In this document: positions 32,955 through 41,763 of the stretch, one piece after another
Position numbering within the stretch: position 1 is the first letter of the stretch
Layout: the number at the start of each line of letters is the position of its first letter
Assembly: GCF_964021845.1 (NCBI RefSeq)
Contig: NZ_CAXHZC010000004.1
Coordinates: 434,001 to 498,000, forward strand
DNA: 64,000 nucleotides
Direction of reading: 5' to 3'
From: Arcticibacterium sp964021845
Lineage (GTDB): Bacteria; Bacteroidota; Bacteroidia; Cytophagales; Spirosomataceae
Notes under the pieces: model-generated
Told to the model about the DNA's origin: nothing
The model's database searches: none
Seen by the model: only the letters and a program-made list of their open reading frames with translations
Translations under genes and position numbers: made by a program

Positions 32955-33461
32955 ATGCAAAAGAGCGAATTAAACAGAGGACAATTTTTAAAACAATTAG
33001 GCATGAGTTCTAAAGCCCTTATGGCTTTTTATTGCATGGGTACTTTAGCCGCTTGCAGTTCAGACGACGGTGTAGAGCCTCAAGGCAATAATAATCCTGG
33101 AGGTCAGCAAGGGACAAGTAATGCTATTGTAGGAAATTCTACAGGCTCAAATATAAATTTCACTTTAGACTTGACGGATGCCAATTTTTCAAAACTAAAA
33201 ACTGACGGTGCTTTTGATTATGCAGGTGATGTCATCATAGCCAATGTTGGTTCTGAAAGCTATATAGCTCTTTCCAAGAAATGTCCACACCAAGGTACTT
33301 CTGTAGAATATCGCAAAGATAATAATGATTTCAGATGTCCTAATCATGGTTCTGAATTTGCTACTTCGGGAGCGGTTACAAAATCACCAGCAGGCTCAGG
33401 ACTTACAGTTTTTAAAGTAGTGCTTTCTGCTGATAAAAACACTTTGAGTATATCTGCCTAA
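32955..33461 (+). CDS. Rieske 2Fe-2S lipoprotein
   Basis: 168 residues. The N-terminus has a polar start, a hydrophobic stretch and a lipobox-like LAAC near residue 34, so it is probably a membrane-anchored lipoprotein. A Gly/Asn/Gln linker follows. The Rieske cluster motifs are KKCPHQG (near 114) and CPNHGS (near 133): Cys-Pro-His and Cys-Pro-x-His, which hold the [2Fe-2S]. It would pass electrons in the periplasm or at the membrane. It is the first gene of a three-gene operon with a b561-like protein and a YceI protein. Confidence 0.85.
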   Translation: MQKSELNRGQFLKQLGMSSKALMAFYCMGTLAACSSDDGVEPQGNNNPGGQQGTSNAIVGNSTGSNINFTLDLTDANFSKLKTDGAFDYAGDVIIANVGSESYIALSKKCPHQGTSVEYRKDNNDFRCPNHGSEFATSGAVTKSPAGSGLTVFKVVLSADKNTLSISA

Positions 33462-33482
33462 ATTTGAGTAATTAATAAAAGT

Positions 33483-34130
33483 ATGTACATGAAAAATTGG
33501 ACTTTGTTTTTTGCTTTGATTTTCGGCGTTTTTAATGTTTCTATAGGTCAGGAAATTTCTCTAGATGACTTAATGGGCGATATCAACTCAGAAGAGGTAG
33601 AACCTGCCTATTTACCAGAGAAGATGCTCTTTACGCAAAGAATGCTCTGGGGGGAGAATGGCTTGTATAGGAAGGTCGGTTTTGCTCCAAAGGAATTAAC
33701 TGCAGAAAGTAGGCAGCGAGAGTTAAAAGCTAGGCGAACAATGTTCAAAATACATCAGGCTACTGGTTTTTTAGCTGCTGCGGGTATGATAGGTCAGGCC
33801 ATTCTAGGACCAAAATTATATAAAGATGGAACTAATTTTGACGTAAGAAAAGCTCATAAAGGCGTAGCCCTAGGTACCAATATTGCGTACGGAACTACAG
33901 CTTTAATGGCTCTGGCGTCACCACCACCTATGGTGAACAGGAAGAAGTTTGATAATATCAAATTGCACAAACTTATGGCTATTACGCATTTTACAGGAAT
34001 GATAGCTACCAATATTCTGGCTCAAAAAGCCAGTGCGGGAAAAGTGGATAAAAAATGGCACCGAGCTGCCGCAGTAGGAACTTTCGTTGTTTACACAGCT
34101 TCTATTGTAACAATTAAGTTGGAATTTTAA
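33483..34130 (+). CDS. cytochrome b561-like multi-helix membrane protein
   Basis: 215 residues. A signal-like N-terminus (FFALIFGVFNVSIGQ) is followed by about 60 polar residues, then four membrane helices. Each helix begins with or contains a His: FKIHQATGFLAAAGMI, RKAHKGVALGTNIAY, KLHKLMAITHFTGMIA and KWHRAAAVGTFVVYTA. Paired histidines across helices are the pattern of b-type heme ligands in cytochrome b561 proteins. Heme binding is inferred. It lies 21 bases after the Rieske gene and 14 before the YceI gene. It might shuttle electrons between the quinone pool and the Rieske lipoprotein. Confidence 0.7.
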   Translation: MYMKNWTLFFALIFGVFNVSIGQEISLDDLMGDINSEEVEPAYLPEKMLFTQRMLWGENGLYRKVGFAPKELTAESRQRELKARRTMFKIHQATGFLAAAGMIGQAILGPKLYKDGTNFDVRKAHKGVALGTNIAYGTTALMALASPPPMVNRKKFDNIKLHKLMAITHFTGMIATNILAQKASAGKVDKKWHRAAAVGTFVVYTASIVTIKLEF

Positions 34131-34144
34131 GAAATCTATTTATT

Positions 34145-34696
34145 ATGAAAAAATCAATATTGGCATTGGGAGTAATCCTTTGTCTCGGAAGTTTTGTAAG
34201 TAATATGCCTGTTAAAAAGAAGGTGATAGCGGATACAGGTTCTTCCACATTTATGTACGCCTTGCATCATCCATTACACAGCTTTGAGGCCGTGAGTAAA
34301 AACTTTAACGGAATCGGTGTTTATAATGAGGATTCAAAAAAAATGGAAATTATTGCTGTTAAGGTGGCTGTAAATAGTTTTGATAGTGGTAACTCAAACC
34401 GAGATTCTCATGTTATAGAGACAGTGGAAGCTTTAAAATATCCGAATGTAACTTTTACTGCAGAAGAGCTCTCTTATGTCGGAGATAAGGTTACTGCAAA
34501 GGGTAAATTAGTTTTTCATGGTCAAACTAAACCATTTACTGTAGTGGGTGTCCAAAAATTAAGCAAAAGTGTTTTATCAATCTCAGGTGATTTTGATGTG
34601 AACATGACAGATTTTGGAGTGGAACCTCCAAGCCTTATGGGTATGTCAACTGATGAAGAAATTAAGGTGTCTTTTAACTTTAAATTTAAGATTTAA
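34145..34696 (+). CDS. YceI family periplasmic protein
   Basis: 183 residues with a short signal peptide. The lipocalin-like fold of YceI is recognised from the HHPLHSFEAVSKNFNGIG start, the SNRDSHVIETVEALKYP segment and the KGKLVFHGQTKPFTVVG strands. YceI proteins bind isoprenoid quinones or other polyprenyl lipids in their barrel. Next to a Rieske protein and a b561-like cytochrome, a quinone or lipid carrier role fits well. A terminator follows. Confidence 0.85.
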   Translation: MKKSILALGVILCLGSFVSNMPVKKKVIADTGSSTFMYALHHPLHSFEAVSKNFNGIGVYNEDSKKMEIIAVKVAVNSFDSGNSNRDSHVIETVEALKYPNVTFTAEELSYVGDKVTAKGKLVFHGQTKPFTVVGVQKLSKSVLSISGDFDVNMTDFGVEPPSLMGMSTDEEIKVSFNFKFKI

Positions 34697-34717
34697 GGTC
34701 TTTGTCCTTGAAATTGG

Positions 34718-34754
34718 CCTCGCATCAGTAAAGTGATGCGGGGCTTTTTTTTTT
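34718..34754 (+). terminator. terminator of the Rieske operon
   Basis: CCTCGCATCA (34718-34727) pairs with TGATGCGGGG (34734-34743) across a 6-nt loop, then a run of ten T. Strong intrinsic terminator, 21 bases after the YceI stop. Confidence 0.93.
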
Positions 34755-34826
34755 ACATGCTTTTTGAAGAGACTATAAGAGTCAAAGTAGAATTCATTTT
34801 GGTTGTTTTAGAAGGTTGGCACGGCA

Positions 34827-34864
34827 TAAAAAAGCCTCGAAACTTTTAAAAAATTCCGAGGCTT
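34827..34864 (-). terminator. terminator of the gldKLMN operon
   Basis: AAGCCTCG at 34832-34839 and CGAGGCTT at 34857-34864 pair, with further partial pairing inside. On the minus strand the stem is followed by a T6 run. It lies 22 bases after the gldN stop. Confidence 0.85.
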
Positions 34865-34886
34865 ATATTTTTGAAATCATGAGGAG

Positions 34887-35810
34887 TTAGAACTCCCAAA
34901 GGTTATGCTCAAATTCGATTAGTTCATACTCTAATTCTTGAGACTTGTTTAAAGCTTCTTTTGGAGACTTGTACTGCTGATCAAGGTATCTGTCAGATGA
35001 GCTAGATTTCTTAACTATTCTACCATGGAATAGTCTAAGTTCAAATGCATCTGCTAAGTTAATATGCTTAGCTGTGTTAGCTTCATTGTACCATACTGCA
35101 TTAGGGTTATTTCTAAAGAAATGCTCCAAATCCGTATATTTAAACGTAGCTAAAGTTTTTTCTAAACCATCATTTGATGCCTCTGCAGGTATTTTGATGC
35201 TTATGGTTTGAATATCGAAATATTGACGAGAACGCTGTCTGTCAAAAATCCAATCTTCTTTAAGTTCTAAAAGGTAAAACTCATTTGGAAACATTTCGTA
35301 TCCGTCTGAAGGAGCTTGTGTGCTAGCAGCAGCTACAGTTCCATCTTGAGAGTTATCTTCCGTAGTAGTTTCTTCACCCCAGCCGTCATCTGTACCGCCG
35401 GTGGTACTTTCACCCCATCCGTCATCAGTTCCAGCATCGTCTGTTCCAAAACCTGCATCTAGCTCTTCTTGAGATAAACCGCCGCCTTCAAAACGCTTGA
35501 ACATTCGTTCGTTAAATTCGTTTAGCGTCAGTCTTTCTTCCAATTGATCATCAGAGTAGGCATCCAAAATACCAGATTTAACACCTTCAATAAGATACTT
35601 TGTAATCTCATTGTTATTAGCAAAAAGCGGTTGATTTTGCTTTTCTCTTAAATCTACTCTTCTCCATAGACCTACTTTGTAAGCTACGTTTGACTCGTGA
35701 ATTGGGCGTAGAGACAAAGGATTCATACCATTGTCTGACTTTTCCTGACCAACAGCCATTTGACTTATCACAAGACCAGTCAAAATAGCTAGCGATTTGA
35801 TTTTTCTCAT
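34887..35810 (-). CDS. gldN: gliding motility / type IX secretion protein GldN
   Basis: 307 residues, signal peptide of about 21 residues ending MAVGQ. Conserved GldN/PorN features are RPIHESNVAYKVGLWRRVDL near the N-terminus, YEMFPNEFYLLELKEDWIFD near 171-190 and the final LEYELIEFEHNLWEF. GldN forms the periplasmic ring of the type IX secretion apparatus with GldK. Residues about 121-168 are an acidic, Gly/Thr/Trp-rich insert with repeated TDDGWGE, not part of the core. It is the last gene of the operon, 18 bases after gldM. Confidence 0.95.
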   Translation of the reverse strand: MRKIKSLAILTGLVISQMAVGQEKSDNGMNPLSLRPIHESNVAYKVGLWRRVDLREKQNQPLFANNNEITKYLIEGVKSGILDAYSDDQLEERLTLNEFNERMFKRFEGGGLSQEELDAGFGTDDAGTDDGWGESTTGGTDDGWGEETTTEDNSQDGTVAAASTQAPSDGYEMFPNEFYLLELKEDWIFDRQRSRQYFDIQTISIKIPAEASNDGLEKTLATFKYTDLEHFFRNNPNAVWYNEANTAKHINLADAFELRLFHGRIVKKSSSSDRYLDQQYKSPKEALNKSQELEYELIEFEHNLWEF

Positions 35811-35828
35811 TGTCTTTTTCTTTTAATT

Positions 35829-37448
35829 TTATCTCAAAGGAATCTGGACAGTCATCTCTCCTACATTGACTTCCAGAGTTTCTCCTTTAAAGTTTCTTCT
35901 CATTACTTTATTAATAGTAATTATATAACGATCTCCTGCCTCTGCATCGCGTGCAATAGAGCCTAAACTTTGACTTCCACTCACACCTTTAAGTCTTCCC
36001 TTTGGTCTTATACCAGAAGCTAAGAAAATATCATAGTCTGTAACTCTAAAACTAGCATCCTCAGGATTGTTGTTTTTAAAGTCCTCGTCTGAAATGGCTT
36101 GAACATTAATCGTTCTTACAGAAGACGCAGGAAGACCTTTTTGACTAACATTATCTGTTACAGGAGCGTTGTTTGCTAAAACCTGAATAGTTGGTTTAGG
36201 TACACGTCTTACCTTGAAAGGGAATGACTGTAGGTTTACACCATCATTGTTAACATTCAATACCACTTTACTAGCATTCGGTACTACGGTTACGTTTCCG
36301 CCGCCACCAGCAATAAAGTCAGCTCCCTGACCAGAGAATGTAGGCTTAAACAATGGCCCAAGACCCGGTGAACTTGTTTGTAATTTATTGGCACATCTGA
36401 AATAAAGTGCTGGCAGTGAAGCCGACTCTAACTGTACGGATGGTTTAAGTACAGTGTAAGTTTCTTCTTGCTCTACTAGCTCAGTAGAACCATCAGGTTT
36501 TGGATAAGAGATGGTAGCTTTATATGACCTGGTTAATTGACCATTGGCGTCATACTGGCCACCTTGAGCTCTTGTTTCATAAGTACCTTTACCATCAACT
36601 ACAGCTAATGGAGAACCATTAATGCTGATTTTTGGCGTGATGGCACTTGAGTATGCTCCAATAGCCACGTCGGCTTTATAGGTTTGACCTGCAACTACTG
36701 TTCTTGAATCTGGAATAACTACTGCAAATATTTTGTCAAATTTAATTTCTTTAGCACCTACTTGCTGAGCAAGGTGACTTAACACTTCCGCTTCTTGTCT
36801 TCTAATTTCAGATTGCTTTTGACTTAAAGAAGCCAATGCTGCAGGAACTGGAGTAGCCAAGAACATAACTTGAGCAAAATCTTTATTGAGTTCTCCTGGG
36901 TCTTTTGTACCGCTAAATGCAGGGTCGTCCTTAGCATCTGGAGCTAGGTCAGAAAGGCTAACAGCACCATTAGCATATTTTGAAATACCTTCAGTGTAGG
37001 CTCTCAATTTTTGTTGAAGTATGTAGCCTTCTCCGTTTTTTTTGTCAGCTGGACCAACAAAAATATTTGAAACTTTTTCTTCTTCGGCAAGATTAACGAT
37101 TTGATTAGTTTCAGGGTCTATGCCCTTCCCTGCTTCTTCAACAATTCTATTTCGTAATGTTTCAATGTATGCATTAATTTGAGACGTAGCACTCCTTACA
37201 CTGTCAGCAGCATAAAGTAACTGTACATACTCAGGTTTGTTACCTGCTTTGTCCACTGCTTCTTTCATAGATTGAATAATTCTTTCATTAGAAGTATTCG
37301 CCTGAATGTTAGAAGCTATTAAACTATTATCAATTGTAAGGAATTTCTGAAGAATCGAATTGCTGACCTGGAGAGCTAACATTGCTGTTAGTACCAGGTA
37401 CATCACATTTATCATCTTCTGCCTAGGTGATTCTTTTCCACCAGCCAT
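35829..37448 (-). CDS. gldM: gliding motility / type IX secretion protein GldM
   Basis: 539 residues. The N-terminus MAGGKESPRQKMINVMYLVL carries the single membrane helix (LVLTAMLALQVSNSIL) and the conserved SPRQKMIN start. The periplasmic part has four Ig-like domains, with SYKATISYPKPDGSTELVEQ in the middle and a C-terminal segment ending MTVQIPLR. GldM spans the periplasm and, with GldL, forms the proton-driven motor of T9SS. Normal length. It lies between gldL (48 bases upstream) and gldN. Confidence 0.97.
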   Translation of the reverse strand: MAGGKESPRQKMINVMYLVLTAMLALQVSNSILQKFLTIDNSLIASNIQANTSNERIIQSMKEAVDKAGNKPEYVQLLYAADSVRSATSQINAYIETLRNRIVEEAGKGIDPETNQIVNLAEEEKVSNIFVGPADKKNGEGYILQQKLRAYTEGISKYANGAVSLSDLAPDAKDDPAFSGTKDPGELNKDFAQVMFLATPVPAALASLSQKQSEIRRQEAEVLSHLAQQVGAKEIKFDKIFAVVIPDSRTVVAGQTYKADVAIGAYSSAITPKISINGSPLAVVDGKGTYETRAQGGQYDANGQLTRSYKATISYPKPDGSTELVEQEETYTVLKPSVQLESASLPALYFRCANKLQTSSPGLGPLFKPTFSGQGADFIAGGGGNVTVVPNASKVVLNVNNDGVNLQSFPFKVRRVPKPTIQVLANNAPVTDNVSQKGLPASSVRTINVQAISDEDFKNNNPEDASFRVTDYDIFLASGIRPKGRLKGVSGSQSLGSIARDAEAGDRYIITINKVMRRNFKGETLEVNVGEMTVQIPLR

Positions 37449-37496
37449 AATATCTTATTTTTAAACGGTTTATGATTTATTTAAGAGCTGGGGATA

Positions 37497-38300
37497 CTAA
37501 CCTTTCATTGCTGAAAGCATACTACCATAAACAGAATTTAGCGATGTTAAGTTAGTTGTAAGCTTGTTTAACTCTTGTTTGAAATTCTGCGTATCTTTAG
37601 ATGCTTCAGACATATCTTCCATAGCAGAAGAAAGATTACCGTAAAACGAGTTCATCGCTTTCAGGTGTTTGTTTGTGTCTTGAAGTTCTAATTCGTAAAC
37701 CGCGTTTAAAGCACCCATGTTTTGAGTGATTTTTTGAAATTGATCTCTATAATCTTGAGCGTCTTTTGTGGCATCAGCCATGCTGTTCATAGCAGTTACT
37801 GCTACTCCGTATGCATTATTCATTTCACCTACTTTTTGAGAAGCGGCATTTACATTTGCAGCGTATTCTTTTGTGGCTACGGTAGCATCTGAAATTTCGC
37901 CTAATCCGCTAACCGTTTCTGTCAATTTATTGAAACCCAATTTAAGGTTGTCAAAAACATCTGAACCGATTCCAGAATCAGCAAGCATATTATCCATTTT
38001 GGATGTTAGGCCAATGTTTTCAGTAGAAACGGCTTTCCTCGGAGCACCAGAAAAATCATCAGAAAGTTCAGGGTAAACATTTTCCCATTTATACTCAACA
38101 TCGGGTCTAAGTACTACTTGGAATGCATAAAGTAAAAATATAAGAGCTTCTGTACCTAATCCAATTGGCAGAGCTATACCAGCCCAGTCATAATGTTGAA
38201 TTTTACCTAATGCACCGACAATTACGACTGCCGCTCCAAGGCCATAAAAGAAAGGAATAACTTTATCCCAAAAAATGCTAGGTTCTCTGTTTGCTGCCAT
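37497..38300 (-). CDS. gldL: gliding motility / type IX secretion protein GldL
   Basis: 267 residues. Two N-terminal membrane helices: PFFYGLGAAVVIVGALGKI and WAGIALPIGLGTEALIFLLYA, with the membrane Glu (GTEAL) thought to take part in proton flow. The remaining 190 residues are helical with repeated LNSVY/LNAVYELEL and MNSFYGNLSSAMEDM segments, a coiled-coil cytoplasmic part. GldL and GldM make up the T9SS energising motor in the inner membrane. Confidence 0.97.
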   Translation of the reverse strand: MAANREPSIFWDKVIPFFYGLGAAVVIVGALGKIQHYDWAGIALPIGLGTEALIFLLYAFQVVLRPDVEYKWENVYPELSDDFSGAPRKAVSTENIGLTSKMDNMLADSGIGSDVFDNLKLGFNKLTETVSGLGEISDATVATKEYAANVNAASQKVGEMNNAYGVAVTAMNSMADATKDAQDYRDQFQKITQNMGALNAVYELELQDTNKHLKAMNSFYGNLSSAMEDMSEASKDTQNFKQELNKLTTNLTSLNSVYGSMLSAMKG

Positions 38301-38380
38301 TAGAATGAAAAATTAGTTAAATGATTTAATTGGTTTATTTTATTAATTAGAAAAAGCGGCTTGAAAACCGCTCTATGTTT

Positions 38381-39472
38381 TTATTCTCTACCTGGTATAG
38401 AACCAAGTCTGTCCATTACATTTCTAAATCCAATGTAAGAACGAGTAGTGCTTCTGTATTCAAAAGAAGTAGTACCAGTTTCTAAGAAGTAAGCTACGTC
38501 TTTCCAAGAGCCACCTTTAATAACTTTTCTCGGCTCATCAGGATCATCGTACACTGGATTTAAATCCCATGTTACTGGCATGTAAGATTCGGAGTAAGCA
38601 TCCTGTGTCCATTCTGCCACGTTCCCGGCCATGTTGTAAAGGCCAAAGTCGTTTGTATTAAAAGAGTTACTTGGTGCGGTATAGGAATAGCCGTCTGCTC
38701 TGTAATTTCCTCTGTAAGGTTTAAAATTTGCTAGGAAACAACCTTTTCCATTAGCAACGTATGGGTTACCCCATGGGTATTTAGCACCTTCTTTGCCACC
38801 ACGAGCAGCCCATTCCCATTCGGCTTCAGATGGAAGTCTAAACCTAGGAGACTTAAATTGACCGTTTTCTTCTCTAAAAGCATTGTATTGCTTTGATCTC
38901 CAGTCAGAGAAGTATTGAGCTGCATCCCAGCTAACACCCACTACCGGATACATATCAAAAGCAGGACTTGAGAAATAGTATTCTGTCATTTGATCTCCGT
39001 TATGATAAGAGAAATCTCTACTCCATACGGTACTGTCCGGAGCTAGTTTAGAAGATATATATTCTTCACCTAGGACAGAAACAGAGTCAGCAAACATGTA
39101 GTTTACAAAAGTTCTGTACTCATGGTTGGTGATTTCAGTGTCATCCATATAGAAAGGGTTAATAGTTACCCTTTTGTTCATAGAAACTCTGGAAGAAAGA
39201 ATGTCTTGGTCTGCTTGGCCCATAGTGTATGAGCCAGAAGGGATTAAAACCATACCAGTAGGTGCGGTTTGCTTATAGCCTTTACGGGCAGTAGCTACCA
39301 CTTCACCATTGGTAAGACCGTCTAAGCCATCACCTGCGATATCTCCTCCACCATTTTTACCAATTCCCACCTTCTCCATGGTTTTATTAAGGAAGCCGCA
39401 ACTTTGCAATACCAAAAGGGGTATTACGATGAGCAAAGTTTTTGATAATGTTTGAAACTGAAACCTGTTCAT
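38381..39472 (-). CDS. gldK: gliding motility / type IX secretion lipoprotein GldK
   Basis: 363 residues. Lipobox LQSC at Cys25. The rest is a formylglycine-generating-enzyme-like (sulfatase-modifying factor) domain: MVLIPSGSYTMGQADQD, then MDDTEITNHEYRTF, FRLPSEAEWEWAARGG and VIKGGSWKD. GldK is the outer-membrane lipoprotein that forms the T9SS ring with GldN. The domain is structural in this family; no enzyme activity is expected. First gene of the gldKLMN set, 80 bases before gldL. Confidence 0.96.
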   Translation of the reverse strand: MNRFQFQTLSKTLLIVIPLLVLQSCGFLNKTMEKVGIGKNGGGDIAGDGLDGLTNGEVVATARKGYKQTAPTGMVLIPSGSYTMGQADQDILSSRVSMNKRVTINPFYMDDTEITNHEYRTFVNYMFADSVSVLGEEYISSKLAPDSTVWSRDFSYHNGDQMTEYYFSSPAFDMYPVVGVSWDAAQYFSDWRSKQYNAFREENGQFKSPRFRLPSEAEWEWAARGGKEGAKYPWGNPYVANGKGCFLANFKPYRGNYRADGYSYTAPSNSFNTNDFGLYNMAGNVAEWTQDAYSESYMPVTWDLNPVYDDPDEPRKVIKGGSWKDVAYFLETGTTSFEYRSTTRSYIGFRNVMDRLGSIPGRE

Positions 39473-39718
39473 ATAAACAAGATGTTAATTATTAGTATTT
39501 TAAGCCTGTTAGTACTAAAGAACAGACTAAAAACGTAGTCTTATTCCTTATTATTGTGGAAATAAATTAAAGTTCGCAGAAAATGCGGAAAGCACATTTC
39601 TGCTATCATTATCTTATTTCAAGAGTTCAATTTGCATAAATCATGCCAATCAAATTCATTCATTAAATTGATCTTAACCAATTACGTATTTTACCAGTAA
39701 GAGGTCTAAAATTTAAAT

Positions 39719-40726
39719 TTAATATCTATACCGCGGAGTACGAATAATAGATTTTTTTCCAGAACGAGGAGGGCTTAAAGTATAGGAAAGCATTAGCTCA
39801 TGAGATGTGGTAGCTTTGGCTAGTTGACCAAAAACTACATAATCTAGAGCATAACCTATTTTAACCTTCTTGTTCAAGAAATTGCCACCTATTAGGAAAG
39901 ATGCCGCATCTTGCCACCTGTAGTTTAACCCTGCCCAGTAGGAAGAGTTGTAAGAGACCAAAGCTCCAACTTCAGGTGACACTGTTTTAAAATCACTTTT
40001 TATGACAAACATAGGACGTACGTCCAGTGTGTAAGATATGCCAATTAGAAAACTTCCATTTAAATAGAGACTTCTATTCAATGGGTTTTTTCCTGTTAAT
40101 GTTGAAAACCCAAAAGAGGGTTGATTTATATGTTTTACAGAAAGCCCAAGTTCATAAGATGGGTTATAAAGATAAACTCCAGCACTTATGTCAATTTGAG
40201 ATTCGCTTATTTTTGAAGTAGGGATAACATCATCATTTGGTTCTCTAGGTCTAAATTCTCCGCCATCCAGTGTTCTTGTAAACAATCCAGCGGAAGCCCC
40301 TATTCCTAGCGTGTTATTTCCTACTCTTTTATGAAATGCGTATGAAAAGTTAATTTCTCTGTTGCCACTTCCTCCACCAATTTGGTCGTTCATAAAGTAA
40401 AGACCCAAACCTCCTTTTAACTGAGGAAACGGAACTGAGGCTGAAATCAACTGGGTTTGTGGTGCCCCACCTGGGTCAAAAGTACCAGTATAGCCAGACC
40501 ATTGCGTTCTATAGAACGCAGTGATATCCGTTTGACCACCTAGGCCAGCAGCTCCAGGGTTAAGATAAAATCTATTAAAAACGTATTGGGTAAACTGAGG
40601 GTCTGACTGGGCAAAAGTTAATTGACCAAAGAGACTCAAGGTGCACACCAAGAATATTTTTTTAATGTTGAAGAGTTTATCCAAAGATTTAATTGTTTGT
40701 AGTAAAACGTCCTGAATTAATTCCAA
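39719..40726 (-). CDS. PorP/SprF family type IX secretion outer-membrane protein
   Basis: 335 residues to the first TTG start. The mature N-terminus has the family signature AQSDPQFTQYVFNRFYLNPGAAG, here split: QSDPQFTQYVFN and YLNPGAAG. The remainder is a barrel with GLGLYFMNDQIGGG and GLSVKHINQP, as in PorP/SprF. These proteins work with the T9SS, some linking to PorE or to gliding adhesins. No ATG precedes the signal peptide; TTG at 40684 gives a neat 25-residue signal, TTG at 40726 adds 14 residues. Upstream of gldK by 246 bases, where I see no clear TAnnTTTG promoter. Confidence 0.92.
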   Translation of the reverse strand: MELIQDVLLQTIKSLDKLFNIKKIFLVCTLSLFGQLTFAQSDPQFTQYVFNRFYLNPGAAGLGGQTDITAFYRTQWSGYTGTFDPGGAPQTQLISASVPFPQLKGGLGLYFMNDQIGGGSGNREINFSYAFHKRVGNNTLGIGASAGLFTRTLDGGEFRPREPNDDVIPTSKISESQIDISAGVYLYNPSYELGLSVKHINQPSFGFSTLTGKNPLNRSLYLNGSFLIGISYTLDVRPMFVIKSDFKTVSPEVGALVSYNSSYWAGLNYRWQDAASFLIGGNFLNKKVKIGYALDYVVFGQLAKATTSHELMLSYTLSPPRSGKKSIIRTPRYRY

Positions 40727-40823
40727 TTATGTAAGGATAACAAATTTTATCAATATAAAATCTCTTTAAAGTGTATATCGTCTTAAAAATTGGAAATTTG
40801 ACCGTCGCTTTTACTTAGGAAAT

Positions 40824-41621
40824 CTATAAATTATTGGCTTCTTTAATGTACAGTTCTAATGCTCCTGTCATAGATGGGGCATTTGGCAGGGGTGCTTGAA
40901 TGTCACAAATTAAACCTTCATCTTCTATAGACTGTGCCGTAGTAGAACCAAAAGCTGCAAGTCTCGTGTTTTTTTGTTGCCAGCCTTCAAAATTTTGAAC
41001 CAAAGCCTGAACACCAGAAGGACTAAAAAAACAAATGACATCATAGAATACCTCGGTCAGGTCAGATAAATCTGCAGGTCCAGTTTCATAAATGATGGCT
41101 TCTGTCAATGAGATGCCGTTTTTTTCCATGATATCAGGAATACTGTCATTTCTAATATTTGAGCATGGGAATAAGAACTTTTCTTTTTTGTTTTTCACCA
41201 AGAAAGGTTCTAGATCAGCGGCAGTTCGAGTTCCGGAGAAAATCTTACGTTTTCTGATGGTAATATATTTCTGTAGGTAGTTCGCTGTTTGTTCAGAAAT
41301 ACAGAAGTATTTCATATCAATTGGCATTTCTATTCTTAACTCTCCGCAAAGTCTGAAAAAGTGGTCAACAGCATTTCTACTAGTAAAAATGATGGCCGTG
41401 TGGCTAAGAATATCAACTTTTTGTTTTCTGAATTCTTTTGAAGACAAACCGTCAATTGCAATGAAGTTTCTGAAATCTACTTTAATGCCATATTTTTCCT
41501 TCAGTTTGTCGTAAGGCGTATTATTTTTCCCTGCTTTTAATGGGTCAGATAAGGTGACTAAAATACTTTCTACCTTTTTCTTCCTTTCCTTCCCAAGATC
41601 TTGCTCTAAGTTTTGACTCAT
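40824..41621 (-). CDS. hemD: uroporphyrinogen-III synthase family protein
   Basis: 265 residues with the two-domain alpha/beta layout of HemD. Visible pieces are AIIFTSRNAVDHFFRLCGE, YETGPADLSDL and CFFSPSGVQALVQNF, the last being the conserved S/T-P-S-x-V segment. It closes the linear tetrapyrrole hydroxymethylbilane to uroporphyrinogen III in the heme pathway. HemD is poorly conserved, so activity is likely but not certain; other hem genes are absent here. It sits 97 bases before the porP/sprF gene, on the same strand. Confidence 0.85.
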   Translation of the reverse strand: MSQNLEQDLGKERKKKVESILVTLSDPLKAGKNNTPYDKLKEKYGIKVDFRNFIAIDGLSSKEFRKQKVDILSHTAIIFTSRNAVDHFFRLCGELRIEMPIDMKYFCISEQTANYLQKYITIRKRKIFSGTRTAADLEPFLVKNKKEKFLFPCSNIRNDSIPDIMEKNGISLTEAIIYETGPADLSDLTEVFYDVICFFSPSGVQALVQNFEGWQQKNTRLAAFGSTTAQSIEDEGLICDIQAPLPNAPSMTGALELYIKEANNL

Positions 41622-41763
41622 TCTAGAGTAGCGTATTTTGATTGTTAATTGGGTTTACGAAACCTGAGTACCTGTGCACTCAAAGTCTGTTGGTAATTGC
41701 CAGATGTTCTTTTCAAGCCCTTTATATAAAAATATTCTAAATTGTTAGTCTATCAATTTTAAT

